Made by a program: the position numbers and the translations under genes. From positions 682,001 through 746,000 of the forward strand of contig JAWKUN010000003.1 of assembly GCA_041398565.1 (NCBI GenBank): a stretch of DNA of 64,000 nucleotides. Direction: 5' to 3'. Below, one piece after another: positions 56,951 to 64,000 of the stretch. Source of the DNA: DATGPD01 sp041398565. Lineage in GTDB: Bacteria > Planctomycetota > UBA1135 > UBA2386. How positions within the stretch are numbered: position 1 is the first letter of the stretch; each line of letters opens with the position of its first letter. Below the pieces are notes generated by a model. The model searched no databases and had not been told where the DNA came from. It saw nothing but the letters and a program-made list of their open reading frames with translations.

Positions 56951-57434
56951 CGCGGCCGCGGCGGCCCGACAAGGGTCGCCGGCCGTCGAGCCAGCCGCTG
57001 CGCAGCGCCATGGCGCGACGCTGCATGATCAGCATCCGCAGCATCGAGCGCGGCGGTAGCTGAGGCCCGCGCCGATCGGCGCGCGGGCGCCCGTCGCCGC
57101 GACGCTGGTCGCGCAGCGCCCGCCCGGGCCTCTGGCCCGGCGCCCGAGCGCGGCCACCCTCGCGACGGAGCGGGGCTGCATCGGCCGCGGGCGCGCGGCG
57201 GCGTCCGCCGGGGGCGCGAACCGTGGGGCGCGGGCCGCGCGGCGCCTGTGTCTCGTCCTGCTGCCGCGGATCTGCTCCGCGCCGAGCCTCGAGGCGAGCG
57301 CGCAGGCGCTCGCGAACCGTCTGCCGCACCTGGTCGGGACCCCGCTGCGGACCGGGCGGCTGCGCCGCGGCGTTCGAGCACAACGGCGCCATGGCAAGGA
57401 TGAAGGACAGCACTCTCGTGATCGTCTTGGACAT
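56919..57434 (-). CDS. small exported Arg/Pro-rich protein
   Basis: 171 residues: signal peptide (ILAMAPLCSNAAAQ), then a low-complexity, strongly basic stretch and a MLRMLIMQRRAMAL segment. No family recognised. The ATG follows GAGAGGA at good distance, which supports translation. Its 3' end overlaps the convergent Ca-binding gene by 32 nt, so the last residues or the whole call could be wrong. Confidence 0.5.
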   Translation of the reverse strand: MSKTITRVLSFILAMAPLCSNAAAQPPGPQRGPDQVRQTVRERLRARLEARRGADPRQQDETQAPRGPRPTVRAPGGRRRAPAADAAPLRREGGRARAPGQRPGRALRDQRRGDGRPRADRRGPQLPPRSMLRMLIMQRRAMALRSGWLDGRRPLSGRRGRATARRSGWSA

Positions 57435-57566
57435 GGGTTCCTCTCGTTTGGTCAGGTCTTCGAGACACGTAACGAGGACGCAGACCGGGCGCGCCCTCTC
57501 GGGATGCAACAGGCCTGCAACACGCACGAGCGGCACCGCTTGTTCGCAATGCCCGAGCCGGCCGCG

Positions 57567-57572
57567 TAGCCT
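57567..57572 (+). promoter_or_regulatory. -10-like TAGCCT before the hybrid histidine kinase
   Basis: TAGCCT ends 11 nt before the ATG at 57584; weakest member of the TANNNT group. Confidence 0.3.
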
Positions 57573-57583
57573 GTGCCCTGCGG

Positions 57584-59425
57584 ATGGTCTTCCTCGACAG
57601 CACCGGCTTCCTGGCCATGGTCGGCTTGCTCGCGCAGTGCGGGCTCGCTTGGTTGCTGGTCGCCGTGTTCGCCATGCTCGGGCAGTGCAGGCCGCGGCCG
57701 GCATGGACGCGACATCTGCTGCTCGGCTTCGTGGCCCTCGCCGTCGGTCTCACCGCGATCGGGACGCGCTTCTTCCTCAGCAACACCGCATACGCGGCGT
57801 GGTTGGAAGAAGGTGCCCTCGTTCCGAGGGCGTCGTATGCGCTGTATCACGGCTGCAAGATGCTGTTCGTCTGGCAGCTGCTCCAGGCCATCGCTCGGAT
57901 CAGGGGCCGCCGGCGCTCGTGGGGCCGCGGGCTGCCGGGCCTGCTGGTGCTGTACGGCGTCGTCACCGGTCTCGCTGCGGCGACAGTCGAGGTCATGCTG
58001 CTGTGCCAGATCGCCGTCATCGCGCCGTTGCAAGCGTGGGGCGGACTGCAGCTCCTGCGTCTGCATCGCTCGCGCCGCGACCCGGGCAGCGCCATCGCCG
58101 GTGCGGCGCTGCTCCTGTGGGCCGGTCTCTGGCTCGCGTACGCCGGGCCCATGATCGGCATCGTCGGGGAGGGCTCGGCCACCGCGGTGTGGGTCGCCCT
58201 GGCGCGTCTGTCCGCGTTCTGCGACCTGACCGCCCAGACTGCGCTCGGCGCCGGCCTCATCGTCCTCTTGCTGCAGGACGCGCACGAGGCGAAGCTCGCG
58301 GCCCTGGCGGAACGAGATTGCATGCGCGAGGCGCTGGCGCGCGACCAGCGCCTGCGCACCATCGGCACGCTCGTCTCGGGCGTGGCCCACGAGCTGAACA
58401 ACCCGCTCACCTCGGTCCTGGGCTACGCCGACGACCTGGCGTCGGACGACGCCGGGGAGCGCCAGCGTGCGGCACAGATCGTGCGCGAGCAGGCCGAGCG
58501 TTGCCGGGGCATCGTCAGGAACCTGACCATCCTGGCCGGGCAGCGTTCGCCCAGCCGCACGGCGGTGCAGGTGCAGGCCTGCGTCGAGCGCGTCGTGCGG
58601 GGCTTCGGTCCACAGTCGGCAGAGGCGGAGGTCACGATCGACGTGCGCTGCGATCCCGGCTTGCCGGATCTGCTGGCCGACCCTGTGGCGATCGAGCAGA
58701 TCCTCAGCAACCTCCTGGCCAACGCCATCCAGGCGACGCCTTGCGGTGGGCGGGTGACGGTGTCGGCGTCGGGGCGGCCCGGGGTCATCGAGGTGACGGT
58801 GGCCGATACCGGTTCGGGAGTGGCGCCGGAGTCCGCGCCCCATCTGTTCGAGCCCTTCTTCACCACGAAGCCGACCGGCTCGGGTACCGGGCTCGGGCTG
58901 GCGTTGGCGCGCGCCTTGGCGAGGGCCCACGGCGGCGACCTGCGTCTCGCGGCGTCCACCGCCGGCGCTTGTTTCGTGCTGACGCTGCCGGTGACGGCGC
59001 CGGTCGGCGTGGCCGACGTGGCGAACGTGTCGCGGCCGTTGCGTGGCACCGGGCTGCGCCTGCTGGTCGTCGACGACGAACCGCTGGTGCGCCGCCTCAT
59101 CGGTCGTTTCGCCGCCTTGCGCGGCTGGGAGGTCGAGGAGGTCGAGAGCGGCGACCGCGCCCTGGCACTCCTCGACACTGACGTGCCGGCGTTCGATGCC
59201 GTCGTCTGCGACCTGCGGATGCCCGGCGTGTCCGGGATCGACCTCCACGACCGCCTGGCTCGCGAGGCGCCCGACCTGCTGCGGCGGTTCGTGTTCATCA
59301 CCGGCGACCTGGCGTCGGCCGATGCGGCGAGCTTCGCCCGCCGCTGCTTTTGCCCGCTCGTGCCGAAGCCCTTCGACGTGAAAGGGCTGCTACGTGAGGT
59401 CGAGAAGGTGGCGGTGGCGGCGTGA
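57584..59425 (+). CDS. membrane-bound hybrid sensor histidine kinase with receiver domain
   Basis: 613 residues. About seven hydrophobic segments in residues 8-235 form a membrane sensor of unknown ligand. HisKA follows with SGVAHELNNPLTSVLG (phospho-His near 269), then the ATPase: N-box LLANAIQATP near 377, VADTGSGVAPE near 408 and GSGTGLGLALARA near 437. Residues ~487-610 are a receiver: VVDDEPLVRR near 494, phospho-Asp in CDLRMPGVSG near 542 and Lys in VPKPFD near 592. No output regulator is adjacent. Confidence 0.92.
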   Translation: MVFLDSTGFLAMVGLLAQCGLAWLLVAVFAMLGQCRPRPAWTRHLLLGFVALAVGLTAIGTRFFLSNTAYAAWLEEGALVPRASYALYHGCKMLFVWQLLQAIARIRGRRRSWGRGLPGLLVLYGVVTGLAAATVEVMLLCQIAVIAPLQAWGGLQLLRLHRSRRDPGSAIAGAALLLWAGLWLAYAGPMIGIVGEGSATAVWVALARLSAFCDLTAQTALGAGLIVLLLQDAHEAKLAALAERDCMREALARDQRLRTIGTLVSGVAHELNNPLTSVLGYADDLASDDAGERQRAAQIVREQAERCRGIVRNLTILAGQRSPSRTAVQVQACVERVVRGFGPQSAEAEVTIDVRCDPGLPDLLADPVAIEQILSNLLANAIQATPCGGRVTVSASGRPGVIEVTVADTGSGVAPESAPHLFEPFFTTKPTGSGTGLGLALARALARAHGGDLRLAASTAGACFVLTLPVTAPVGVADVANVSRPLRGTGLRLLVVDDEPLVRRLIGRFAALRGWEVEEVESGDRALALLDTDVPAFDAVVCDLRMPGVSGIDLHDRLAREAPDLLRRFVFITGDLASADAASFARRCFCPLVPKPFDVKGLLREVEKVAVAA

Positions 59426-59446
59426 CCCTCGACGAGCCCGGCCGAG

Positions 59447-59881
59447 CTACTGCGCGGCCAGCAGGGCCGCCACGCGTTTGGTGAACAGCTGCAGCCGCTG
59501 CTGGCCGATGGCGGTCTCGCGCGCCGCCCACTCCGCATGCCGGAACGCCATCGGCAGGCGTTCGGCGCGGAAGCGCTCGAGGTAGGGCGCTACCTTGGCG
59601 AACAGAAGGAGGCCCTCGGCGTTGTTCTCCACCAGATACTCGGCGTGGGCGATGCCGTGCCGGGCCATGCCGTACACCATCTCCCAGTACGTGGAGACCT
59701 GCCGGAACGCGGCGTTGAGGGGGTGCTCGGGGCTGGCCACCGCCAGCAGGTCCTCGTACGAGCGCGGCAAGAACTTGGCGTTCATGGCATCGCGGGAGGC
59801 GCGCATGACGGCCTCGCGGCGCAGCTCGTACAGGCGGAGAACCAGATTGGCGTCGTCGTAGTCCGGGTGTTCCTTGCTCAT
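59447..59881 (-). CDS. hypothetical helical protein
   Basis: 144 residues, no signal peptide or membrane segment. Mostly helical with conserved-looking aromatic/charged stretches (ANLVLRLYELRREAVMR, YWEMVYGMARHGIAHAEY). Unrecognised family. The ATG start is clear. It ends 22 bp from the convergent kinase gene. Confidence 0.75.
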   Translation of the reverse strand: MSKEHPDYDDANLVLRLYELRREAVMRASRDAMNAKFLPRSYEDLLAVASPEHPLNAAFRQVSTYWEMVYGMARHGIAHAEYLVENNAEGLLLFAKVAPYLERFRAERLPMAFRHAEWAARETAIGQQRLQLFTKRVAALLAAQ

Positions 59882-60047
59882 GGTGCTGGCGGTTGGGACG
59901 CCGAAAGATAGCGGCGGCCTCGTTCAGACGCCACGCGCGTCGACGCCGATCGACGTGCGCGAACTTGGAGCAGAAGATGTTTCCAGGTCGACAGGGCACT
60001 GCCTTTCGCTTCCACTGCCTCCCGCCTCGCGTTTCTCCATCTGTTCC

Positions 60048-61544
60048 ATGTCTGCCCGCGGTCCCCTGTTCCGTCGTCTCCTGGTCGCGAACCGTGGCGA
60101 GATCGCGCTGCGCGTCATGCGCACTGCGCGCGAACTCGGTATCGAGACGGTCGCCGTCTACTCCGACGCCGACCGCAACGCGTTGCACGTTCGGCATGCC
60201 GACGTCGCCTACCATCTCGGTCCGCCGCCGCCCAAGGAGAGCTACCTGCGCGGCGACCTACTGCTCGCTGCCGCCAAGGCCGCCGGATGCGACGCCGTGC
60301 ATCCGGGCTACGGCTTCTTGTCGGAGAACGCCGTCTTCGCCCAGGCGTGCGAGGATGCGGGGCTGGTGTTCGTCGGTCCACCGCCGGCGGCGATCGGTGC
60401 CATGGGCGACAAGGTCCAAGCGCGCAAGATCGCCGACGACGCCAGGGTGCCGCTGGTCCCGGGTCTCAAGGAGGACGTGCGTGACCTCGCCGCGTTGAAG
60501 GCCAAGGCCGACGAGATCGGCTACCCGGTGATGCTCAAGGCGGCGGCGGGCGGCGGCGGCAAGGGTATCCGCATCGTCCGCGCCGAGAAGGATCTGGACG
60601 AGGCGGGGCGGTTGGCGCGCGCCGAGGCCGCGGCGGCGTTCGGCGACGACCGCGTCTACCTGGAGAAGTTCGTCGTCGAGCCGCGCCACGTCGAGATCCA
60701 GGTGATGGCCGATCGCTTCGGCGACGTGGTCTCGTACGGCGAGCGCGAGTGCTCCGTGCAGCGTCGCCACCAGAAGTTGGTCGAGGAGTCGCCGTGCGCC
60801 GTCCTCACGCCGTCGCTGCGCCACGCCATGGGCGAGGCAGCTTGCCGCCTGGCCAAGGCGGTGGGCTACGTCGGTGCCGGTACGGTCGAGTTCCTGTACT
60901 CGCGCGGCGAGTTCTACTTCCTGGAGATGAACACGCGCTTGCAGGTCGAACACCCGGTGACGGAGATGCGCTACGGAGTCGACTTGGTGGAGGAGCAGCT
61001 GCGCGTCGCTGCCGGTGAGCGTCTGGCCCCCGTGCCGGAGCCGCGCGGACACGCCATCGAAGTGCGAATCAACGCCGAGGATCCCGACACGTTCTTTCCG
61101 GCGCTCGGCAGCGTGCGGCGCTTGACGTTGCCGGCAGGGCCGGGCGTGCGCATGGACGCCGCGGTCTACCGTGGCCTCGAGGTGACGGGCTACTACGACA
61201 GCATGATCGGCAAGCTCATCGTGCACGGTGCCGACCGCGAGCATGCCATCGCGCGCTGCCGGCGTGCGCTCGAGGAGCTGCGGCTGGTCGGCGTGGCGAC
61301 GTCGGTTCCGGTGGCGTTGCGCGTGCTCGAGGATCCCCGCTTCGTGCGCGGCGAGTACCACACCGGGCTGCTGGAGGACATGGCGCGGCAGCCGGCGCCG
61401 GCCACCGTCGAGTTGGCGGCGTTGGCGGCCGCGGTCGCCAAGTTCAGCCAGGTCGAACGCAAGGTGGCGTCAGTGACAGGCACGGGGTCGTCGCCCTGGA
61501 AGCTGGCCAATCGGCTCGACATCCTGCAAGGGCGCGTGCGATGA
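60048..61544 (+). CDS. biotin carboxylase subunit of an acyl-CoA carboxylase
   Basis: 498 residues. ATP-grasp biotin carboxylase with LLVANRGEIALRVMRTA at the N-terminus, HPGYGFLSENAVFA near 84, the glycine-rich lid KAAAGGGGKGIRIV near 164 and EMNTRLQVEHPVTEM near 292. It carboxylates biotin on the carrier encoded next, with which it overlaps by ATGA. The carboxyltransferase is probably the product of 53669-55216. A membrane or signal segment is absent. Confidence 0.93.
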   Translation: MSARGPLFRRLLVANRGEIALRVMRTARELGIETVAVYSDADRNALHVRHADVAYHLGPPPPKESYLRGDLLLAAAKAAGCDAVHPGYGFLSENAVFAQACEDAGLVFVGPPPAAIGAMGDKVQARKIADDARVPLVPGLKEDVRDLAALKAKADEIGYPVMLKAAAGGGGKGIRIVRAEKDLDEAGRLARAEAAAAFGDDRVYLEKFVVEPRHVEIQVMADRFGDVVSYGERECSVQRRHQKLVEESPCAVLTPSLRHAMGEAACRLAKAVGYVGAGTVEFLYSRGEFYFLEMNTRLQVEHPVTEMRYGVDLVEEQLRVAAGERLAPVPEPRGHAIEVRINAEDPDTFFPALGSVRRLTLPAGPGVRMDAAVYRGLEVTGYYDSMIGKLIVHGADREHAIARCRRALEELRLVGVATSVPVALRVLEDPRFVRGEYHTGLLEDMARQPAPATVELAALAAAVAKFSQVERKVASVTGTGSSPWKLANRLDILQGRVR

Positions 61545-62041
61545 AGTACTTCGCCAAGGTTCGCGACCGCGACTTCGAATTCCGCTTCGAGCGCCGTGGC
61601 GGCAAGCTCCTGGCGCATTCGGACGGAAGCACCTGGGAACTCGACTTGTCGAACATCGGCGACGGGTCCTCGTTCTCGCTGTTGGTCGACGGCCGCAGCC
61701 ACGACGTCCTGGTCGAGCCGAGCGACGGGGGCGTCGTCGTGCAGACTCGCGGTGAGCGCCTGAAGGTGCAGATCGAGGACGAACGCGAGCGCGCCGCCCA
61801 CGCCGTGGTCCGGCACAAGCCGACCGGCCGCCGAACGATCACCGCGGTGATGCCAGGCATCGTCGTCGACGTGCTGGTCGCGGTCGGCGATCAGGTCGAG
61901 GACGGCCAGACCTTGGTGGTGCTGGAAGCGATGAAGATGCAGAACCCCGTCACCGCCGACGGCAAGGCTCGCGTGAGCGCACTGCACGCCAAGAAGGGGG
62001 CGGCGGTGGCGAGTGGCGCCGTGCTGATCGAGCTCGAGTGA
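61541..62041 (+). CDS. biotin carboxyl carrier protein
   Basis: 166 residues. The C-terminal biotinyl domain has VLEAMKMQNPV with the biotinylated Lys near residue 131. The N-terminal ~90 residues resemble the BT (interaction) segment of propionyl-CoA carboxylase alpha subunits, which holds carrier and carboxyltransferase together. So an alpha subunit is here encoded as two coupled genes. Confidence 0.9.
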   Translation: MKYFAKVRDRDFEFRFERRGGKLLAHSDGSTWELDLSNIGDGSSFSLLVDGRSHDVLVEPSDGGVVVQTRGERLKVQIEDERERAAHAVVRHKPTGRRTITAVMPGIVVDVLVAVGDQVEDGQTLVVLEAMKMQNPVTADGKARVSALHAKKGAAVASGAVLIELE

Positions 62042-62042
62042 C

Positions 62043-63161
62043 GTGACGTCCGCCGCCTTCTCTGCCGCCGAACAGGAGGTCGTGGCGCGCGCCTGGCTCG
62101 AGTGCGCAGGTCTGTCGGGACTCGAGACGCGCGTCCACCCGCGGGACGAGATGTTCGGCTTCATCGCCGCCGGCTCGCCGCGCAGCGACGCTCACCTGTT
62201 CGAGTACCTGCGGTCCGGACAGGAGGCGTTCCGCATCGTCGAGCACGTCCTGGCCGAGCACGGGTGTCGACTCGAGCGAGTCGAGCGTCTGCTCGACTTC
62301 GCCTGCGGATGTGGTCGCGTCGCCCGCTTCTTCGTGCACGCGCTCGGTGCCGCACGCGTCGCGGCGGCGGAGATCGATCCGCAGGCGCTGGCCTTCGTCG
62401 GGGACACGCTGGGCGTGGCCACCATCGCATCGGCGACCGACCCGCAGGCTCTGCGTCTCGGCGGCGACCACGACGTCGTGTTCGTCGGCTCGCTGTTCAG
62501 TCACTTGCCGCGGCCCCGCTTCGTGGCGTGGTTGCGCGCGCTGGCTCGCGGGTTGCGCCCGGACGGTCTCTTGGTCTTCACCACCCACGGCGAGGGCGTG
62601 CGCGGCGGTCAACCCGCCGACCCGACCGGGTTCACGTTCGTGCCGGTGAGCGAGACCTCGCGCCTGGACCCGCACGAGTACGGCAGCGCGTTCGTGCGTC
62701 CCGAGGTCGTGCACGAGCTCGTGCGCGAGGCCGGGCTGACGCCTCTCGGCTGGGCCGAGCGCGAAGTCTGGGACCTGCAGGACGTGTTCGTGGCGCGCCG
62801 GTCCGGCGGTGGCGAGCCACGGCGTCTGCCGGGGGCGCCCATCGTGTACGGGCGGATCGAGCGCGCTTGCCTGCCGCGGCCGGGACATGCTTGGGTGGGT
62901 GGCGGCACTCGCCTGCTGGCCGACGATGCGCCGCTGCAGGAGGTGCGTCTGATCGTCGACGGGCACGACCTGGGCGCGACCAACCTGGGACCATCGGTCG
63001 CCGACGCGTCGGGTCTTCCGGGCGGCGCGCGGGTGACTCAGGAGTGGTACGCCGAAGGGCCGACGACGGGGTTGGCGGCCGGTCTGCACGGCGTGTGCGC
63101 GGTGGCGACGACCGCGACCGGGCGCCGCGAGGCCTTCGGTGCGCGCGGTCTGCGGATCTGA
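62043..63161 (+). CDS. class I SAM-dependent methyltransferase with C-terminal extra domain
   Basis: 372 residues. A Rossmann methyltransferase core lies at ~75-260: LLDFACGCGRVARFF near 84 (A-C-G-C-G form of motif I), AAEIDPQALAFV near 108, VGSLFSHLPRP near 148 and LRPDGLLVFTTHG near 174. Residues ~270-372 look like a separate beta-sandwich (VRLIVDGHDLGATN). Substrate unknown. The GTG start lies 1 nt after the carrier stop, an odd partner for a carboxylase. Confidence 0.82.
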   Translation: MTSAAFSAAEQEVVARAWLECAGLSGLETRVHPRDEMFGFIAAGSPRSDAHLFEYLRSGQEAFRIVEHVLAEHGCRLERVERLLDFACGCGRVARFFVHALGAARVAAAEIDPQALAFVGDTLGVATIASATDPQALRLGGDHDVVFVGSLFSHLPRPRFVAWLRALARGLRPDGLLVFTTHGEGVRGGQPADPTGFTFVPVSETSRLDPHEYGSAFVRPEVVHELVREAGLTPLGWAEREVWDLQDVFVARRSGGGEPRRLPGAPIVYGRIERACLPRPGHAWVGGGTRLLADDAPLQEVRLIVDGHDLGATNLGPSVADASGLPGGARVTQEWYAEGPTTGLAAGLHGVCAVATTATGRREAFGARGLRI

Positions 63162-63176
63162 GGCCCGGAGGGCTCG

Positions 63177-63194
63177 CGGTCGCAAGGGCGACCG
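63177..63194. terminator. hairpin between convergent genes
   Basis: CGGTCGC, loop AAGG, GCGACCG: a perfect 7-bp stem 16 nt after the methyltransferase stop. No T tract. Confidence 0.35.
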
Positions 63195-63245
63195 TCAGCA
63201 ACGCCGAGGAAGGGCGCCCCGGGCTCGTGCAGATCGGCGCGGCGT

Positions 63246-63752
63246 TCAGCCGGCCATCCACTGTGCCTGTCGCTCGCCTGCCGTGCGCGCGTAGTCGGGT
63301 CGCAGGCGGTCCTGCAGGAAGCCGGTGTAGAGGTGGCCGACCAGCTCGTGCACGAGGAAGAAACCGGCGGCGCGTTCGACGTTGCGGTCGCGCGCCGATT
63401 CGCAGTCCTCGGAGTCGTCGGGGAGCTTGATCCCGGACAGGCACATGGTCGTGCCGTCGAGCGTCGCGCCGAACTGCATCGGTCCCTCGGCGACGACGAG
63501 CTTGGCCTTGCGCAGGCGCCGACCGTTGCGCAGCGCGGCACGCGCCTCCTGGCTGTGCGTCGGTGTGCCCTTGCGCAGCGTCTGCTCGGTCTCGTCGTCG
63601 TCGCGCGGGGCGAAGGCCAGGAAGTCGTCCATTGCCACCGCCACGTGGCGCCCTTCGCCGATGTCGAAGTCGCCGCCCACCGTCTCGAGGCGGTACCACA
63701 ACCAGGTCAGGAACTCCTCGCCGAGAAAGGCGTGGTCGCCGCGGTCGCTCAT
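63246..63752 (-). CDS. RdgC-like C-terminal protein
   Basis: 168 residues. FLGEEFLTWLWYRLE near residue 8 and the closing LDGTTMCLSGIKLP near 105 match the C-terminal part of RdgC-like recombination-associated proteins known as single chains in other bacteria. RdgC binds DNA and modulates RecA. The ATG overlaps the stop of the gene upstream (ATGA), whose end resembles the preceding RdgC segment, so the protein appears to be made as two chains. Confidence 0.55.
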   Translation of the reverse strand: MSDRGDHAFLGEEFLTWLWYRLETVGGDFDIGEGRHVAVAMDDFLAFAPRDDDETEQTLRKGTPTHSQEARAALRNGRRLRKAKLVVAEGPMQFGATLDGTTMCLSGIKLPDDSEDCESARDRNVERAAGFFLVHELVGHLYTGFLQDRLRPDYARTAGERQAQWMAG

Positions 63753-64000
63753 GCTTCGATCTCCAGGGCGTCGCCTGGCGCCGGCGCGGGAGTCGAGGTC
63801 TCGTGCCGGTCGCGGTTCTGGCTCGGCCACTTCACCGGCGCGACCTCCTCGAGGTAGCGGCGCTGGTCGGCCGTGATCCGGCAGTGCAACGCCCACTCGA
63901 AGGCGCTGGCCGGCTTCAGCCGGGCTCCGGCAAAGGTCTTGAGGAAGAGCGACGCGAACTCGTCGCGCGCGGACTTGCTGGTAGAGAACAGGAGCACGCG
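63749..64000 (-). CDS. RdgC-like N-terminal protein, C-terminal end only (cut by window edge)
   Basis: The last ~83 residues are visible. LLFSTSKSARDEFASLFLKTF resembles the middle of RdgC-like proteins (quoted in part: FASLFLKTF), followed by a Pro/Thr-rich tail ending DALEIEA. The gene continues beyond the window, so length and start are unknown. Confidence 0.5.
   Translation of the reverse strand, partial: RVLLFSTSKSARDEFASLFLKTFAGARLKPASAFEWALHCRITADQRRYLEEVAPVKWPSQNRDRHETSTPAPAPGDALEIEA

Overview
The window is very GC-rich (roughly two thirds G+C or more), gene-dense and without recognisable mobile elements, CRISPR arrays or rRNA. Gene content points to a member of the Planctomycetota, probably an environmental or deep-branching lineage. 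The markers are a PVC-type cytochrome fused to a DUF1080 domain, a TAT-exported Gfo/Idh/MocA oxidoreductase, a CxPxR sulfatase, many signal-peptide and lipoprotein genes of unknown function, an animal-type haem peroxidase and carboxypeptidase-regulatory-like repeats. The taxonomic placement is inference; no marker gene suitable for a firm call is present.

Layout. 1-5.9 kb: on the minus strand, a coiled-coil exported protein, a Ppx/GppA-type phosphatase and the N-terminal half of pruA (cut by the window edge); on the plus strand a TIM-barrel protein, a DHH phosphoesterase and thiD. 6.1-6.3 kb: tRNA-Gly(GCC) with a promoter and a likely terminator. 6.5-17.6 kb: the iron-sulfur subunit and, 8 kb away, the molybdopterin subunit of a xanthine-dehydrogenase-family hydroxylase. 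Between them lie a frameshifted exported gene, the large PVC cytochrome, a beta-helix protein and a peroxidase. 18-31.6 kb: almost entirely exported proteins and lipoproteins (a large orphan secreted protein, an LCAT-like esterase, a PHP lipoprotein, a PagL-like outer-membrane protein, an S41 peptidase and a chain of genes overlapping by 4 nt). They meet a divergently transcribed parvulin-like gene that ends in a clear intrinsic terminator. 31.7-38.4 kb: an MsbA-like ABC exporter, a Gfo/Idh/MocA enzyme, a large regulatory-domain protein and an ispDF fusion.

38.5-47.8 kb is a plus-strand run of mainly housekeeping genes: ruvC, an unknown gene with a MinD/FlhG-like ATPase, a ComEA-like HhH protein, nadC, an RsbW-like ATPase, a VanZ-like protein, purB, a sulfatase and a three-domain FKBP isomerase. 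47.8-53.2 kb carries a membrane-anchored protein with two catalytically degenerate beta-carbonic-anhydrase domains and a His-rich tail, then a polytopic spermidine-synthase fusion overlapping a dimethylargininase-like gene. 53.3-62 kb holds two separated parts of a propionyl-CoA carboxylase pathway: epimerase plus carboxyltransferase, then biotin carboxylase plus biotin carrier. An exported Ca-binding-repeat protein, a hybrid histidine kinase and small unknowns sit between them. The window ends with a methyltransferase and a two-gene RdgC-like unit.

Two genome-style signals recur. Most same-strand neighbours overlap by ATGA, GTGA or TGATG, implying translational coupling. At least nine unit-leading genes have a TANNNT hexamer only 6-10 nt before the start codon and no evident Shine-Dalgarno sequence, which suggests leaderless or near-leaderless transcripts.
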